The notes beneath the pieces are model-generated. The model was not told the origin of the DNA. It saw only the letters and a list, made by a program, of their open reading frames with translations, and ran no database searches. From NCBI GenBank assembly GCA_023398955.1, contig JAEWRL010000189.1:1-64000 (forward strand): a stretch of 64,000 nucleotides of DNA, given 5' to 3'. Position numbers and translations under genes: made by a program. Below, piece after piece: positions 47,604-57,128 of the stretch. Numbering within the stretch: the stretch's first letter is position 1; every line of letters begins with the position of its first letter. The DNA comes from Pseudomonadota bacterium (GTDB taxonomy: Bacteria > Myxococcota_A > Polyangia > Polyangiales > Polyangiaceae).

Positions 47604-49271
47604 GTGAATCGACGAACCAAGTTCGTTCTCGTTACTGGCGGCGTCGTTTCCTCGATCGGCAAGGGTCTTGCTGCCGCTTCACTCGGTGCGCTCCTGGAGG
47701 CGCGGGGACTGCGGGTGACGCACATGAAGCTGGACCCGTACATCAACGTCGATCCCGGCACGATGTCGCCATACCAACACGGCGAAGTGTTCGTCACGGA
47801 TGACGGCGCCGAGACCGATCTCGACCTCGGGCACTACGAGCGGTTCACATCCTGTCGCCTGACCCAGAGTTCCAACGTGACGACGGGGCGCATCTACCAC
47901 GCGGTGATCAGCAAAGAGCGGCGCGGAGAGTATCTCGGTGCGACGGTGCAGGTCATCCCGCACATCACCGATGAGATCAAGGCACGCATCTACGACGCCG
48001 CAGCCGATGCGGACATCGCAATCGTCGAGATCGGAGGGACCGTCGGCGATATCGAGTCACTCCCCTTCCTGGAGGCAATTCGCCAGCTCAAGGTCGAGTG
48101 CGGACCGCAGAACGCAATCAGCGTGCACGTAACGCTCGTGCCGCATATCGCCGCTGCAGGGGAGCTCAAGACGAAACCCACGCAGCATTCTGTGAAGGAC
48201 ATGCGGGAGATCGGGATTCAACCCGACATTCTGATCTGCCGTTGCGATAGGCACATCAGTCGAGGGCTCAAGGACAAGATTGCTCTGTTCTCCAACGTCG
48301 CCGTCAACGCGGTGATCTCTGCAGTGGACGTGGGATGCATCTACGAGCTTCCTCTGGTGCTCCATGCTGAAGGCCTCGATGGGGAAATCGCCGATCGACT
48401 CAACATCTGGTCCAGACAACCGGACTTGGGAATCTGGAAGGCTGTCGTCGAGAAGTTCAAGAAGCCCAAGAACGGCCATGTTCGAATCGGGGTCGTAGGC
48501 AAGTACGTACACCTCAAAGACAGCTACAAGTCGTTGCATGAGGCGCTCGTGCACGGCGCGCTCGCCCAAGACGTTTCGGCGCAGCTCGAGTACATCGACT
48601 CCGAAGAGCTGGAGCGGGAGTCGGGGCTGGAGGTACTCGAAAACCTCGATGCCATCCTGGTCCCCGGTGGCTTCGGCGACCGCGGCGTGGAGGGCAAGAT
48701 GCGGGCAATCCGCTACGCGCGTGAGAACGGCGTCCCTTACTTCGGCATCTGCCTAGGCATGCAGCTGGCGGTCGTCGAATTTGCACGGAACGTGTGCGGC
48801 ATCAAGGGCGCCAGCTCGATGGAATTCGACAAGGACGTGCCGCACGCCGTGATCGCTCTGATGCCAGACCAGCACGGGGTCGTCGACAAGGGCGGAACCA
48901 TGCGGCTCGGCGCGTATCCCTGTACTATCAAGCCAGGAAGCCGCGTTGCCAAGATCTACGGCGAACTGGAGATTAGTGAGCGTCACCGGCACCGGTTCGA
49001 GTTCAACAACGGATACCGTGAACAACTGACAGAGAGAGGGTTGGTGCTCGCAGGAACCAGTCCGGACAACCGCCTCGTCGAGATCATCGAGCTCCCGGAC
49101 CACCCCTACTTCGTGGGTTGTCAGTTTCATCCCGAGTTCAAGAGCCGACCCACGGCAGCGCATCCATTGTTCTCGAGCTTCGTTGCAGCGGCCGTTCAGA
49201 AACGAGACCTCGTATCCGCGGACCTCGGCAGCCGGACACTGCCCACGGACAGCCGCACCATCGTGAACTGA
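47604..49271 (+). CDS. pyrG: CTP synthase
   Basis: This protein has 555 residues from the GTG at 47604. The N-terminal amidoligase domain starts KFVLVTGGVVSSIGKGLAAA and continues with HMKLDPYINVDPGTMSPYQH and EIGGTVGDIESLPFLEAIRQ. The C-terminal class I glutaminase has GGFGDRGVEGKM, nucleophile Cys in FGICLGMQ, and the His-Glu pair in CQFHPEFKSRP. The enzyme makes CTP from UTP, ATP and glutamine. Length matches the family (about 545), so the open frame upstream of 47604 is not used. It is downstream of the exported hypothetical protein, with its own gap of about 300 bases. Confidence 0.97.
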   Translation: MNRRTKFVLVTGGVVSSIGKGLAAASLGALLEARGLRVTHMKLDPYINVDPGTMSPYQHGEVFVTDDGAETDLDLGHYERFTSCRLTQSSNVTTGRIYHAVISKERRGEYLGATVQVIPHITDEIKARIYDAAADADIAIVEIGGTVGDIESLPFLEAIRQLKVECGPQNAISVHVTLVPHIAAAGELKTKPTQHSVKDMREIGIQPDILICRCDRHISRGLKDKIALFSNVAVNAVISAVDVGCIYELPLVLHAEGLDGEIADRLNIWSRQPDLGIWKAVVEKFKKPKNGHVRIGVVGKYVHLKDSYKSLHEALVHGALAQDVSAQLEYIDSEELERESGLEVLENLDAILVPGGFGDRGVEGKMRAIRYARENGVPYFGICLGMQLAVVEFARNVCGIKGASSMEFDKDVPHAVIALMPDQHGVVDKGGTMRLGAYPCTIKPGSRVAKIYGELEISERHRHRFEFNNGYREQLTERGLVLAGTSPDNRLVEIIELPDHPYFVGCQFHPEFKSRPTAAHPLFSSFVAAAVQKRDLVSADLGSRTLPTDSRTIVN

Positions 49272-49279
49272 GGTGCTCT

Positions 49280-50218
49280 TCAGCAGGCCACTCGCAAGAC
49301 GGGACCCGCGGTGATCGTCAGTGAATCCACCCGGAAAGTGTCACCATCAAGAACGATGGCCGTGCGGTCCGGGAAGGCCAACTCGCACTGCGATACCAAG
49401 CCATCTAGCCCGCGTGATGATCGGAGCGGACGCCCACGAAGCACTCGCAACGTCTGGCGTCCCAGGGCGAACGCGGGCAGGGACGTCGCTACGAGATGCG
49501 GCCGATGCGGGTCCTCGGCGGCGCGGTAGTTCACGATGAAGTGCAGCCCCAAATTGCGAACCACGGCGCAGGTCACCAGGCTGTAGCTCGTCTCGGGTTG
49601 TAGAGCACCATCGACGCCGATTCGACAGGGCACGGGCGCCAGGAGCTCGCGGGCAAAGGGAGACCGTGTCCAGACTCCAGTGAACGCACGCGCGCCTATG
49701 GCTGCCGCGCTCCAGCGCCCACGGGTACGCCCACGCTCGTACTCCTCGAAGAAGCGGGGCACCAGACCCGCTCCAAAGACGAAGGAAACATAGCCATGAC
49801 CGCTTGAAAGCCTGACGAAGAGGGTAGGCCGAGAGGTGACCAATGGCGTTGTCCCAGCGAGGATCTGCTCCAAGAGGCGGGCGCGATGCAGTGCGCCTCT
49901 GCTCCAGTTCCGCACGACCGTCGAGATGGTACCTGCCGGTATGAAGATGAACGATGGCTCGACCGCGCCCGAGCCGGCGCAAGCCCGATGGACGGCCGAC
50001 ACAACTTCCCGCAAGCTTCCGTCGCCTCCGACCACGGCGACCGCCGCGGGCCTGCGGAGCACGATGCCTTCGGCTACCTCACGCAGCTCGTCCAGCGACG
50101 ATGGACACCAAACCCGGAGACTCCGTCTACGGGCCTCATCGACAAAGCTGCGATATCTTCCGCCGCGCTGCATGCCACCCGCCCTCGAGTTGACGACTAT
50201 CTCGGTCACGTGTCTCAC
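49280..50218 (-). CDS. Diacylglycerol kinase-like (DAGK_cat) protein
   Basis: This protein has about 312 residues from the GTG at 50218 (a GTG at 50209 is also possible). The N-terminus, VVNSRAGGMQ, and the core VAVVGGDGSLREVVSAVHRA carry the nucleotide-binding GGDGS motif of diacylglycerol/sphingosine/lipid kinases; FIFIPAGTISTVVRNW resembles the G-T-x-N-x-x-A motif, but with Thr-Val-Val in place of the usual residues. The C-terminal beta-domain ends in AIVLDGDTFRVDSLTITAGPVLRVAC. It probably phosphorylates a lipid at the membrane. Its start is one base from the divergent HEAT lipoprotein start. Confidence 0.82.
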   Translation of the reverse strand: MRHVTEIVVNSRAGGMQRGGRYRSFVDEARRRSLRVWCPSSLDELREVAEGIVLRRPAAVAVVGGDGSLREVVSAVHRACAGSGAVEPSFIFIPAGTISTVVRNWSRGALHRARLLEQILAGTTPLVTSRPTLFVRLSSGHGYVSFVFGAGLVPRFFEEYERGRTRGRWSAAAIGARAFTGVWTRSPFARELLAPVPCRIGVDGALQPETSYSLVTCAVVRNLGLHFIVNYRAAEDPHRPHLVATSLPAFALGRQTLRVLRGRPLRSSRGLDGLVSQCELAFPDRTAIVLDGDTFRVDSLTITAGPVLRVAC

Positions 50219-50219
50219 T

Positions 50220-51518
50220 ATGCCCGTGCCTACCACGATTCGCCGCGCCGTCGGGCGACTACTCGGTTTAGCCGGCCTCCTTGCCGTGATCCTCTCGGGC
50301 TGTGGGCCCCAGCGGGCCGTGCGCAGCGCGCTCACGGAGGATTTGGCTTCTCTCGAGGCTAGCATCGAGGCCGCTCGCCGTCGTGGACAGCTCGATCCCG
50401 AGCTGACACGAGAAATCGCAGAGGCGGTCGCCGAGCGGGTCGTGGTGAGCGCAGAAGACCCGAACGGCGCCACGATGTTGCTCGGCGCGACCGCGTGCCG
50501 CCATGCTCTCGTCGATGCATACGAGACGCGAGCCTCGCGGCGTGACGCAACGGGTGCGGCAGCACTGACCGTGCTCGTCGCTGACGGCCAGGTGAAGGCA
50601 AGCGCTATTCTGAATGCCTACCAGCACGCGCGTGAGCCGGAGTGGCTCGCCGTTGCTGCTCGTGCAGCGATAACCCCCGAGTACTCGGCATGGCGCCGCG
50701 AACAGATGCGCCATCCCGACGCCCGAGTCCGGCGAGCAGTACTGAGGGCTGCACTCCGCGCGCGCGCCGAGGCAGACGTCCCGGAGCTGCTCGTCGCAAG
50801 CAGGGTGGATCCAGACACTTTGAGTCGTCGCCTCGCCATCGGGGCACTCGGCGCCATTGCCACCCCCCGCGCCATGGTGGCCCTCCAGGATCGCTGGCGG
50901 AGTGGCGATTTCTCGGCGCGGCACGCCGTCGTCGACGCATGGGCACGACCAGCTGCGTTCGCGAGAGGTGGTGAGGACGCCCTGCGCAAGATTGCGCTCG
51001 CTCCGGATCCAGCCGCCGTAGCCGCGCTCCGAGCATTGCTCCGCTGGCATGCGGGTCCTCCGTGGGCCCAGGACCGCGTGGCCCGGCTGATCGACACTCG
51101 CCCAGAACGCGAGAGGCTGCAGGCTATTGAGCTGGCTTCCGTGAACCACCCAAGGGCCCTGGCCGCGCTGCTGCGCGCCACCAAGGACGACACGGCCGCG
51201 GTTCGTGTGGCGGCGTGGGCACAGCTCCTTGGCAGCTTGCGCCACGCCACCCGCGCGCGGCGTGAATTACGCACCCTCGCAGGCGAGGACGGCCCATCTG
51301 CTTACCTCGCCCGCTCGGCGCTCGCGCGAGCTGGCGAAAGAACCGTCGTGCCCCTCCTCGAACGGCAATTGCGGTCGCAGTCGACAGATGCACGCCTCCG
51401 CGCGGCTCTCGCCCTCATCGACCTGGGAATGCCGGAGAAGGCGGCAAGCATGCTCGCCGAAGCGAATCGCGATGCGCGCTTTCAGGTAGCATGCGCCATG
51501 ATGGAAACAGGAGGCTAG
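50220..51518 (+). CDS. HEAT-repeat lipoprotein
   Basis: This protein has 432 residues from the ATG at 50220. It begins MPVPTTIRRAVGRLLGLAGL and reaches a lipobox at ILSGC (Cys near 25). The rest is alpha-helical with repeated A/L/R pairs and D-x-x-x-R-x-x-A-x-x-A-L, as in HEAT-like repeats (about 150-430). It is probably a periplasmic or outer-membrane scaffold; no enzyme motif is seen. The frame is open to 49836, but this overlaps the divergent kinase and lacks a signal. No Shine-Dalgarno is obvious before the ATG. Confidence 0.75.
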   Translation: MPVPTTIRRAVGRLLGLAGLLAVILSGCGPQRAVRSALTEDLASLEASIEAARRRGQLDPELTREIAEAVAERVVVSAEDPNGATMLLGATACRHALVDAYETRASRRDATGAAALTVLVADGQVKASAILNAYQHAREPEWLAVAARAAITPEYSAWRREQMRHPDARVRRAVLRAALRARAEADVPELLVASRVDPDTLSRRLAIGALGAIATPRAMVALQDRWRSGDFSARHAVVDAWARPAAFARGGEDALRKIALAPDPAAVAALRALLRWHAGPPWAQDRVARLIDTRPERERLQAIELASVNHPRALAALLRATKDDTAAVRVAAWAQLLGSLRHATRARRELRTLAGEDGPSAYLARSALARAGERTVVPLLERQLRSQSTDARLRAALALIDLGMPEKAASMLAEANRDARFQVACAMMETGG

Positions 51519-51690
51519 AGCGACAAACGGGTTGAATCCGTCTTGATTTCGGACGGTACGCTGCAAGCAATCGCTGAATCCTCTCCAGGTTTTGGATTGC
51601 CGCAGCCCGTCGTAGGTCGAAGAGGTTCTTTCGAACGCCAATGCATCGAGCTGTCGACGGCAGTGCGCTTGGTTCTACTGCCCCAACCTG

Positions 51691-51717
51691 AGCCAAAAGG
51701 CCGCCCCCCGGGGCGGC
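51691..51717 (-). terminator. Intrinsic terminator of the tandem-kinase gene
   Basis: A GC-rich hairpin (arms GCCGCCC and GGGCGGC) lies between two convergent genes. On the minus strand it is followed by CCTTTT, giving a short T-run after the stem. It sits about 70 bases after the tandem-kinase stop at 51787. Confidence 0.6.
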
Positions 51718-51786
51718 AGTACCAAGAGCCCACGGTCCTGGGCGGTGACGCCGCGGGTTCCAGGTTCCTGCTCCGAGCGACCGTGC

Positions 51787-54645
51787 TCAGTCCTGGAGCG
51801 CCACGCGATTCGAAGGCTTGTAACGCTCGAGGAGGACTTTCAGCACCTCGCTCCCCGGATTGCGCTCGAGTGCAACCTCCAAGGTATGCACTGCCTGCGA
51901 GCGGTGACCCGTCACTCGCTGGAGCCGCGCGAGGGTAGCCCAGGCATCGTCGCTCGAGTCGAGATTGGCCCACTGTCTCGCCACCCGATGAGCTTCACCC
52001 CACCCTTTCACCGCCTCCGCCGCACTGACCCACCCGGCCAAGACACGCACATCCGTGGGATTCGACTTGGCCAGCGCTCGGTACTCACTCAGGGCACGCA
52101 CGCGGTACCCGGCTTCGAGCAGGCCTTGGGCATAGTCTAATTCCTTATCGAGCGCAGGGTAGTCGGCGGGCGTCGTGGCTGTCGCCATGGCGTCACTCTC
52201 CTGCAAGTGCTCTGCCGCTTCGGTGTGCTCTTCGAGTTCTTCCTGCTGAGCCTCCGACGGCGTCCCGTCGCGCTCGAGGTATGCTCCCCCGGTCGATCCC
52301 CTCTCCACTTCACTGAGAGGCGCCGCTGCCACGGACGATGTCACCGCCTGGAGCGCTTTTTCGCGCCCAGCTTTCGGCACCCCATCCGCTCCAGCGAGAG
52401 CAGCAGTTCCCGGGGAGCTCTCTACCGCCTCGTCGGACGCGCCAGGGGTTGGTCGAGCCTTCGGCTCATCGCTGAGAGCGTTCGAGAGCGTCTGCACCGT
52501 ATTCCATGCCCAGTTCACCATACGAATCCGCGCTTCGGGCCGCCGATACGCGGTGGTTCCTGCGGCTGCCACGCCCGCGAGGAGAGCCCCCAATGCGACC
52601 GAGCTCAGCGCCCGCCGCACACTCGACCGACTCTGCGCGCGCCTCAATGTCGCTACCAAGGCACGTCGCAACTCTTCCGCGGACTGGTAGCGAAGCGATG
52701 GGTCCAGCTCGAGGGCCCGCCCCAGGACGACCTCCAGCGCCTTCGGCAGGTCGAGTTCGGGAGCGCGTTGGCGTACGGGTTGGACACACTGTTGCTGTTT
52801 GGCGGCGAGCAACAGGAGAGTCGTGGACTCGGGATGTGGTAGGGTGCCCGTGCACAGCTCGTACAAGACGGCGCCCACCGCGTAGATGTCGCTCCTCGCG
52901 TCTGGCTTTTTGCCGTTTGCCTGCTCGGGAGACATATACTCGGGGGTCCCGATGATCCGGGCGTGGCTTTCCTTCTGGTTCGCCTCGATGCGGTTGGAAC
53001 AGGTAGCCACACCGAAGTCGAGCAGCTTGACCGTTCCGTCTTTTGTCACAAAGAGGTTTGCCGGCTTGATGTCGCAGTGCACGACGCCTGCGGCATGTGC
53101 GGCGCCTAGGGCATCACACGCCTGGATGCCGTACTTTACCGCTAGGCGCCAGGGCAGAACCCGCCGACGCTCGAGGGAGGCGTCGAGGGCCTCGCCTTCG
53201 AGGAGTTCCATGGCGTAGAACGGACGCCCGTCGCGAGTCACACCGAAATCGTGGAGCTTCACCAGGTTCTCGTGAGAGAGCGCGGCGATGGTCCTCGCCT
53301 CGGAGCGAAAGCGCTCCGTGGAACCGCTGAGACCGAGGGCGCCTTCGGGGATTATCTTCAACGCCACGCTCCGCCCGAGGTCCACGTGCAGTGCACGGTG
53401 CACGACTCCCATTCCGCCCCGCCCCAGCTCCCCGACAAGCTGGTAGCGTGTCCCTTCGAGGAGGTTCGGCACCTCGGGCTCCGCGGCGACGGGCTCCGCA
53501 GCTGCCGGGATCTCGGGTTCCTGAGACGCGGCCGACTCTGTCGCCTTCTTCGTCCGTGCCTCGCCAAGCAAACGGGCGAACTCCGCTCGCGTTCGTGCTG
53601 GCTCCGCTGGGTAGAGGCGGTGCATGAGCCGAGCGATGCGGGCACGGACCCCACGCTGCCCATCAGCGAGGCTCGGTGCGCGCTTGAGCAGGTCCACCAG
53701 GTGGGAAACCGCTTCCGCTGCCGAGGAGTAACGGTCCCCCGGTTCCACAGCGGTCAAACGATCGATGATCTCATCCAACGACTCGGGAGCGTCCACCACC
53801 GAAGCCACCGATGTTGGACGTCGACGCCCTGCCGCAACCTCCTCCAGGTGCACCGAGGTCTCCCCCATGAGAAAACGGCGGCCGGTCAGCAGCTCCCAAA
53901 GGATAATCCCGAAAGCATACAGATCAGCGGGGACGCCGCCGGGCACGTTCTTCGCGACCTCAGGGGCCACATAGCCCGGCTTCGCGAAGACGACGCCGGC
54001 GACCGTTTGGCTCCTGCGGTTTTGGCCGCGCGCCGTCCCAAAGTCGATGAGCTTCACCTCACCGCCGTAGCCGACCATCACGTTCTGCGGGCTCACGTCA
54101 CGGTGAACGATGTCGAGGGGGTTGCCGTCGGCGTCGGTCCGGCCATGCACGTGCGTCAGCGCTTCGCCGATTGAAATCGCGATCGCGACCGCATCGGGCC
54201 AGGCGAACCGCATTCCGAGGTGACTCGCTCGCACGCGGAGCTCGCCTAAGTTCCGACCCTCGACGTACTCGACAACGACATACGGCTTGCCGGTCGCATC
54301 GGTAGAGGCCTCGAATACCTGCGCTATCGCCGGATGCTGCAACTGCGCCTGGATCCGAGCTTCGTCGAAGAACCTGGCAAGGAAGGAGCTGTCGTCCGCG
54401 TGCTCACGGCGAATGATCTTGACGACGCAAGGGCGCTCGGCGCCTTCTATGCCCCCCGACGCGCCGAGGTAGACCTCTCCCATGCCGCCCCGCGCAATCT
54501 GTCTTAGCAGAACGACTCGTTCGAAGGTCCGAGGCAGTTCTGCGTCCACAGGTTCCTTGCTCGGCACCGGAGCCGAGAATGGCTGCGACTGTCGCTGCTT
54601 GTCGAGCGATTCCGAGTAGTTGAGCTCCTGCTGACTAGCTGGCAT
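51787..54645 (-). CDS. Ser/Thr protein kinase with two complete kinase domains
   Basis: This 952-residue protein has two Hanks kinase domains in series. Domain 1 (about 43-320): glycine loop ARGGMGEVY, Lys76 in VVKII, HRDVSPQNV (181-189), DFG at 201-203. Domain 2 (about 400-665): GRGGMGVVH, Lys430 in VALKI, HCDIKPANL (523-531), DFG at 543-545, GTPEYMSPEQ. Both keep Lys, catalytic Asp and DFG, so both may be active. A membrane helix (about 690-712), a Pro/Ser/Glu-rich linker and a C-terminal TPR-like segment (about 850-945) follow. The outer TPR part may sense a partner. It is a single gene ending at its own terminator. Confidence 0.93.
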   Translation of the reverse strand: MPASQQELNYSESLDKQRQSQPFSAPVPSKEPVDAELPRTFERVVLLRQIARGGMGEVYLGASGGIEGAERPCVVKIIRREHADDSSFLARFFDEARIQAQLQHPAIAQVFEASTDATGKPYVVVEYVEGRNLGELRVRASHLGMRFAWPDAVAIAISIGEALTHVHGRTDADGNPLDIVHRDVSPQNVMVGYGGEVKLIDFGTARGQNRRSQTVAGVVFAKPGYVAPEVAKNVPGGVPADLYAFGIILWELLTGRRFLMGETSVHLEEVAAGRRRPTSVASVVDAPESLDEIIDRLTAVEPGDRYSSAAEAVSHLVDLLKRAPSLADGQRGVRARIARLMHRLYPAEPARTRAEFARLLGEARTKKATESAASQEPEIPAAAEPVAAEPEVPNLLEGTRYQLVGELGRGGMGVVHRALHVDLGRSVALKIIPEGALGLSGSTERFRSEARTIAALSHENLVKLHDFGVTRDGRPFYAMELLEGEALDASLERRRVLPWRLAVKYGIQACDALGAAHAAGVVHCDIKPANLFVTKDGTVKLLDFGVATCSNRIEANQKESHARIIGTPEYMSPEQANGKKPDARSDIYAVGAVLYELCTGTLPHPESTTLLLLAAKQQQCVQPVRQRAPELDLPKALEVVLGRALELDPSLRYQSAEELRRALVATLRRAQSRSSVRRALSSVALGALLAGVAAAGTTAYRRPEARIRMVNWAWNTVQTLSNALSDEPKARPTPGASDEAVESSPGTAALAGADGVPKAGREKALQAVTSSVAAAPLSEVERGSTGGAYLERDGTPSEAQQEELEEHTEAAEHLQESDAMATATTPADYPALDKELDYAQGLLEAGYRVRALSEYRALAKSNPTDVRVLAGWVSAAEAVKGWGEAHRVARQWANLDSSDDAWATLARLQRVTGHRSQAVHTLEVALERNPGSEVLKVLLERYKPSNRVALQD

Positions 54646-55023
54646 GGCCCCATGGTGCCCATGTAGGATGATGTGGCCAAGTTAGCGACACCAACTTTCT
54701 CGGCTGGCCGGGGAATGCCTCTGCGAACGTTGCGGTTGGTGGACAAGTCTCTCACGACTACACTCCGCCCGTTCGTGAGGAGGCTCATGGCAACGGGAAG
54801 AGCAACAACGACATCGACTTGACGGCCGCCCCAAGGCTCGCCTTTTTCCCCATGATCATGATGCCCAACCCCACGCGCACCCGCAGGAAAGCCGCGTAGT
54901 CATACCTCGCCGGAAGCCGCAGTTTCGGAATAGTCGGCGGGGCTCGGCACTCCGGCGGGCGCCCCAGCGGCCACAAGCGGTACTTGCCGCGCCCCCATTC
55001 GAAGCGTCTCTAGGAGAAAACTG
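54646..55023. promoter_or_regulatory. Divergent intergenic region, no gene recognised
   Basis: This 378-base gap lies between the tandem kinase (leftward) and the DsbA-repeat gene (rightward). Minus-strand open frames of 60-90 codons are present without motifs. AGGAG lies about eight bases before the rightward ATG. Promoters could not be placed. Confidence 0.4.
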
Positions 55024-56982
55024 ATGAACAAGGGAACCGCCATCGTTGGCTTCATCCTCTGCTTCTTGGCAGGGGCTGGGCTTATGTATGGGATCGACCG
55101 CAGTCAAGGCGTTGCCGTGAGTCCGGAAAACGCCGCGTCCACCAGCCACGGTCAAGTGGACCACAGCGCCGCGCCAGTACCGGTCACGAAGGAGGACCCG
55201 GTGTGGGGCAACCCAGACGCCTTGGTCACCATCGTCGAGATCAGTGACTTCCAGTGCCCTTTCTGCACTCGCGTCCTTCCGACAATCGAACGGCTCAAGA
55301 AAGAGTATGGCCCAGAGCAGCTGCGTGTTGTCTGGAAGCACCACCCATTGCCCTTCCACCAGCAGGCGAAGCCCGCGCACCTCGCCGCAGCCACGGTGCA
55401 CGCTTTGGGCGGGGATGAAGCGTTCTGGAAGTTCCACGACCTGGCTTTCGCCAACCAGCGAAACCTGACGGAGCCCAACTTCGAGAAGTGGGCCACGGAA
55501 GTCGGCGTCGACGTCGCCAAGTTCAAGGAGGCCTTCTCGTCCAAGAAGTACGCTGACCGAGTGGAGTCAGGAATCAAGATGGCGGCCGATATCGGTGCCG
55601 GAGGCACGCCTGCCTTCCGCATCAACGGAGTGTCTCTCAGCGGCGCTCAGCCTTATGAGAAGTTCAAGGCCATCGTCGATGAACAGCTTTCGGAGGCCAA
55701 GAAGCTAGTCTCCGCCGGAACCCCGCGGAGCGAGGTGTATGTTGCGCTGACGAAGAAGAACGCCAAGGCGGAACCCGCGGCGGAGAAGCCAGGCAACCCG
55801 GCAAAACCCGATGAAGAGGATGATGCGGTCTGGAAGGTCCCCGTCACCGAGAATGACCCCCAGAAGGGGCCTGACGATGCGCTCGTGACCGTGGTGGAGT
55901 TCTCCGAGTATCAATGCCCATTCTGCAAGCGCGTCGTGCCCACCATGGAGCAGATTGCCAAGACCTACGGCAACGACGTCCGGATCGTCTGGAAGGACAA
56001 CCCACTCGGCTTCCACCCGCGGGCCATGCCAGCAGCCACGCTCGCCTTCATGGCTTACAAACAGAAGGGGTCGGACGCCTTCTGGAAGGCCCACGATCTC
56101 CTATTCGCGAGCCAGCCGAAGCTGGAAGACAGCGACTTGGAGAGGATTGCAGGTGAGGTCGGCCTTGGTTGGCCCGCTGTCAAGAACGCGATTGACAAGG
56201 GCACCTACGCCAACGAGATCTCAGCCGACCAGGACCTGGCGAGCGACCTGAACGCACGCGGCACACCGCACTTTTTCGTCAATGGACGGCGGGTGAAGGG
56301 CGCACAACCCTTCGAGAGGTTCAAGAGCGTCATCGACGAAGAGCTGAAGAAGGCGAAGGCACTCGTCGCCAAGGGCACTCCGCGAAGCAAGGTTTACGAC
56401 GAAATCATGAAGTCGGGGAAGGAGCCGCCACCTCCGGAGAAGAAGGAGGTCGGCGCGGTGCCAGCTGATGCCCCTTCAAAAGGGGCCAAGAACGCAAAGG
56501 TCGTGATTCAGGAGTTCTCGGACTTCCAGTGTCCGTACTGCAAGCGCGTCATCCCCACCGTCGACTCAGTGCTCGACAAGTACAAGGACGTCAAACTCGT
56601 TTGGCGCAACATGCCCCTTCCCTTCCACAAAGACGCTCCACTCGCCGCCGAGGCAGCTCTCGAAGCGCAGGAGCAGAAGGGCGACAAGGCCTTTTGGCAG
56701 TTCCACGACAAGCTGTGGCAGGCCCAGGGGGAACCTGAAGGCTTGAAGCGAGAGAACCTGGAGAAGATCGCCCAGGAAATGGGCCTGGACGCCACCGCGT
56801 TCAAGAAGGCACTCGACGAGCGGACTCACAAGGCACGGGTCGAGCGAGATACCGAAGCAGCGCAGAAGGCCGGAATCCGCGGGACACCTGCTTTCGTGAT
56901 CAACGGCTACTTCATCAGCGGGGCCCAGCCGATGAGCGCGTTCGAAAAGATCATCAAGAGAGCGCAGAGCGAAGCTCGGTAG
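55024..56982 (+). CDS. Membrane-anchored protein with three DsbA-like thioredoxin domains
   Basis: This 652-residue protein has one N-terminal anchor (GTAIVGFILCFLAGAGLMYG, about 4-24) and three DsbA-type domains. Each starts with a redox motif: DFQCPFC (Cys78), EYQCPFC (Cys298) and DFQCPYC (Cys503). Each ends with a cis-Pro motif near GTPAFRING, GTPHFFVNG and GTPAFVING. The linkers between domains are Lys/Pro/Glu-rich. It should face the periplasm and form or shuffle disulfides, or reduce them if partnered with a DsbD-like protein, not seen here. All three domains keep the C-x-x-C pair. It is followed by a strong inverted repeat. Confidence 0.92.
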   Translation: MNKGTAIVGFILCFLAGAGLMYGIDRSQGVAVSPENAASTSHGQVDHSAAPVPVTKEDPVWGNPDALVTIVEISDFQCPFCTRVLPTIERLKKEYGPEQLRVVWKHHPLPFHQQAKPAHLAAATVHALGGDEAFWKFHDLAFANQRNLTEPNFEKWATEVGVDVAKFKEAFSSKKYADRVESGIKMAADIGAGGTPAFRINGVSLSGAQPYEKFKAIVDEQLSEAKKLVSAGTPRSEVYVALTKKNAKAEPAAEKPGNPAKPDEEDDAVWKVPVTENDPQKGPDDALVTVVEFSEYQCPFCKRVVPTMEQIAKTYGNDVRIVWKDNPLGFHPRAMPAATLAFMAYKQKGSDAFWKAHDLLFASQPKLEDSDLERIAGEVGLGWPAVKNAIDKGTYANEISADQDLASDLNARGTPHFFVNGRRVKGAQPFERFKSVIDEELKKAKALVAKGTPRSKVYDEIMKSGKEPPPPEKKEVGAVPADAPSKGAKNAKVVIQEFSDFQCPYCKRVIPTVDSVLDKYKDVKLVWRNMPLPFHKDAPLAAEAALEAQEQKGDKAFWQFHDKLWQAQGEPEGLKRENLEKIAQEMGLDATAFKKALDERTHKARVERDTEAAQKAGIRGTPAFVINGYFISGAQPMSAFEKIIKRAQSEAR

Positions 56983-56990
56983 CGCTCGAC

Positions 56991-57030
56991 GCGGCGGAGA
57001 GGCTCGGGTAGTCACCGGGTTCTCCGCCGC
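56991..57030. terminator. Long-stem hairpin after the DsbA-repeat gene
   Basis: GCGGCGGAGA at 56991-57000 and TCTCCGCCGC at 57021-57030 pair perfectly (10 bases) around a 20-base loop, starting eight bases after the DsbA-repeat stop. No T-run follows. The site lies between convergent genes and probably terminates or stabilises transcripts. Confidence 0.45.
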
Positions 57031-57128
57031 ACCGCTCCACCCAGACGACGGCGCTGATGAGCCCCGGGTGGCGACCTACGGGGATCTCCCCGCGGGCTCG
57101 AGCCGTCATGCTGGGCGCCCAGGGGAGG

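Noticed and set aside
51700..51717. Hairpin as terminator of the HEAT-repeat lipoprotein gene
   Set aside because: On the plus strand no T-run follows; the T-run is on the minus side, and the site is about 180 bases from that gene.
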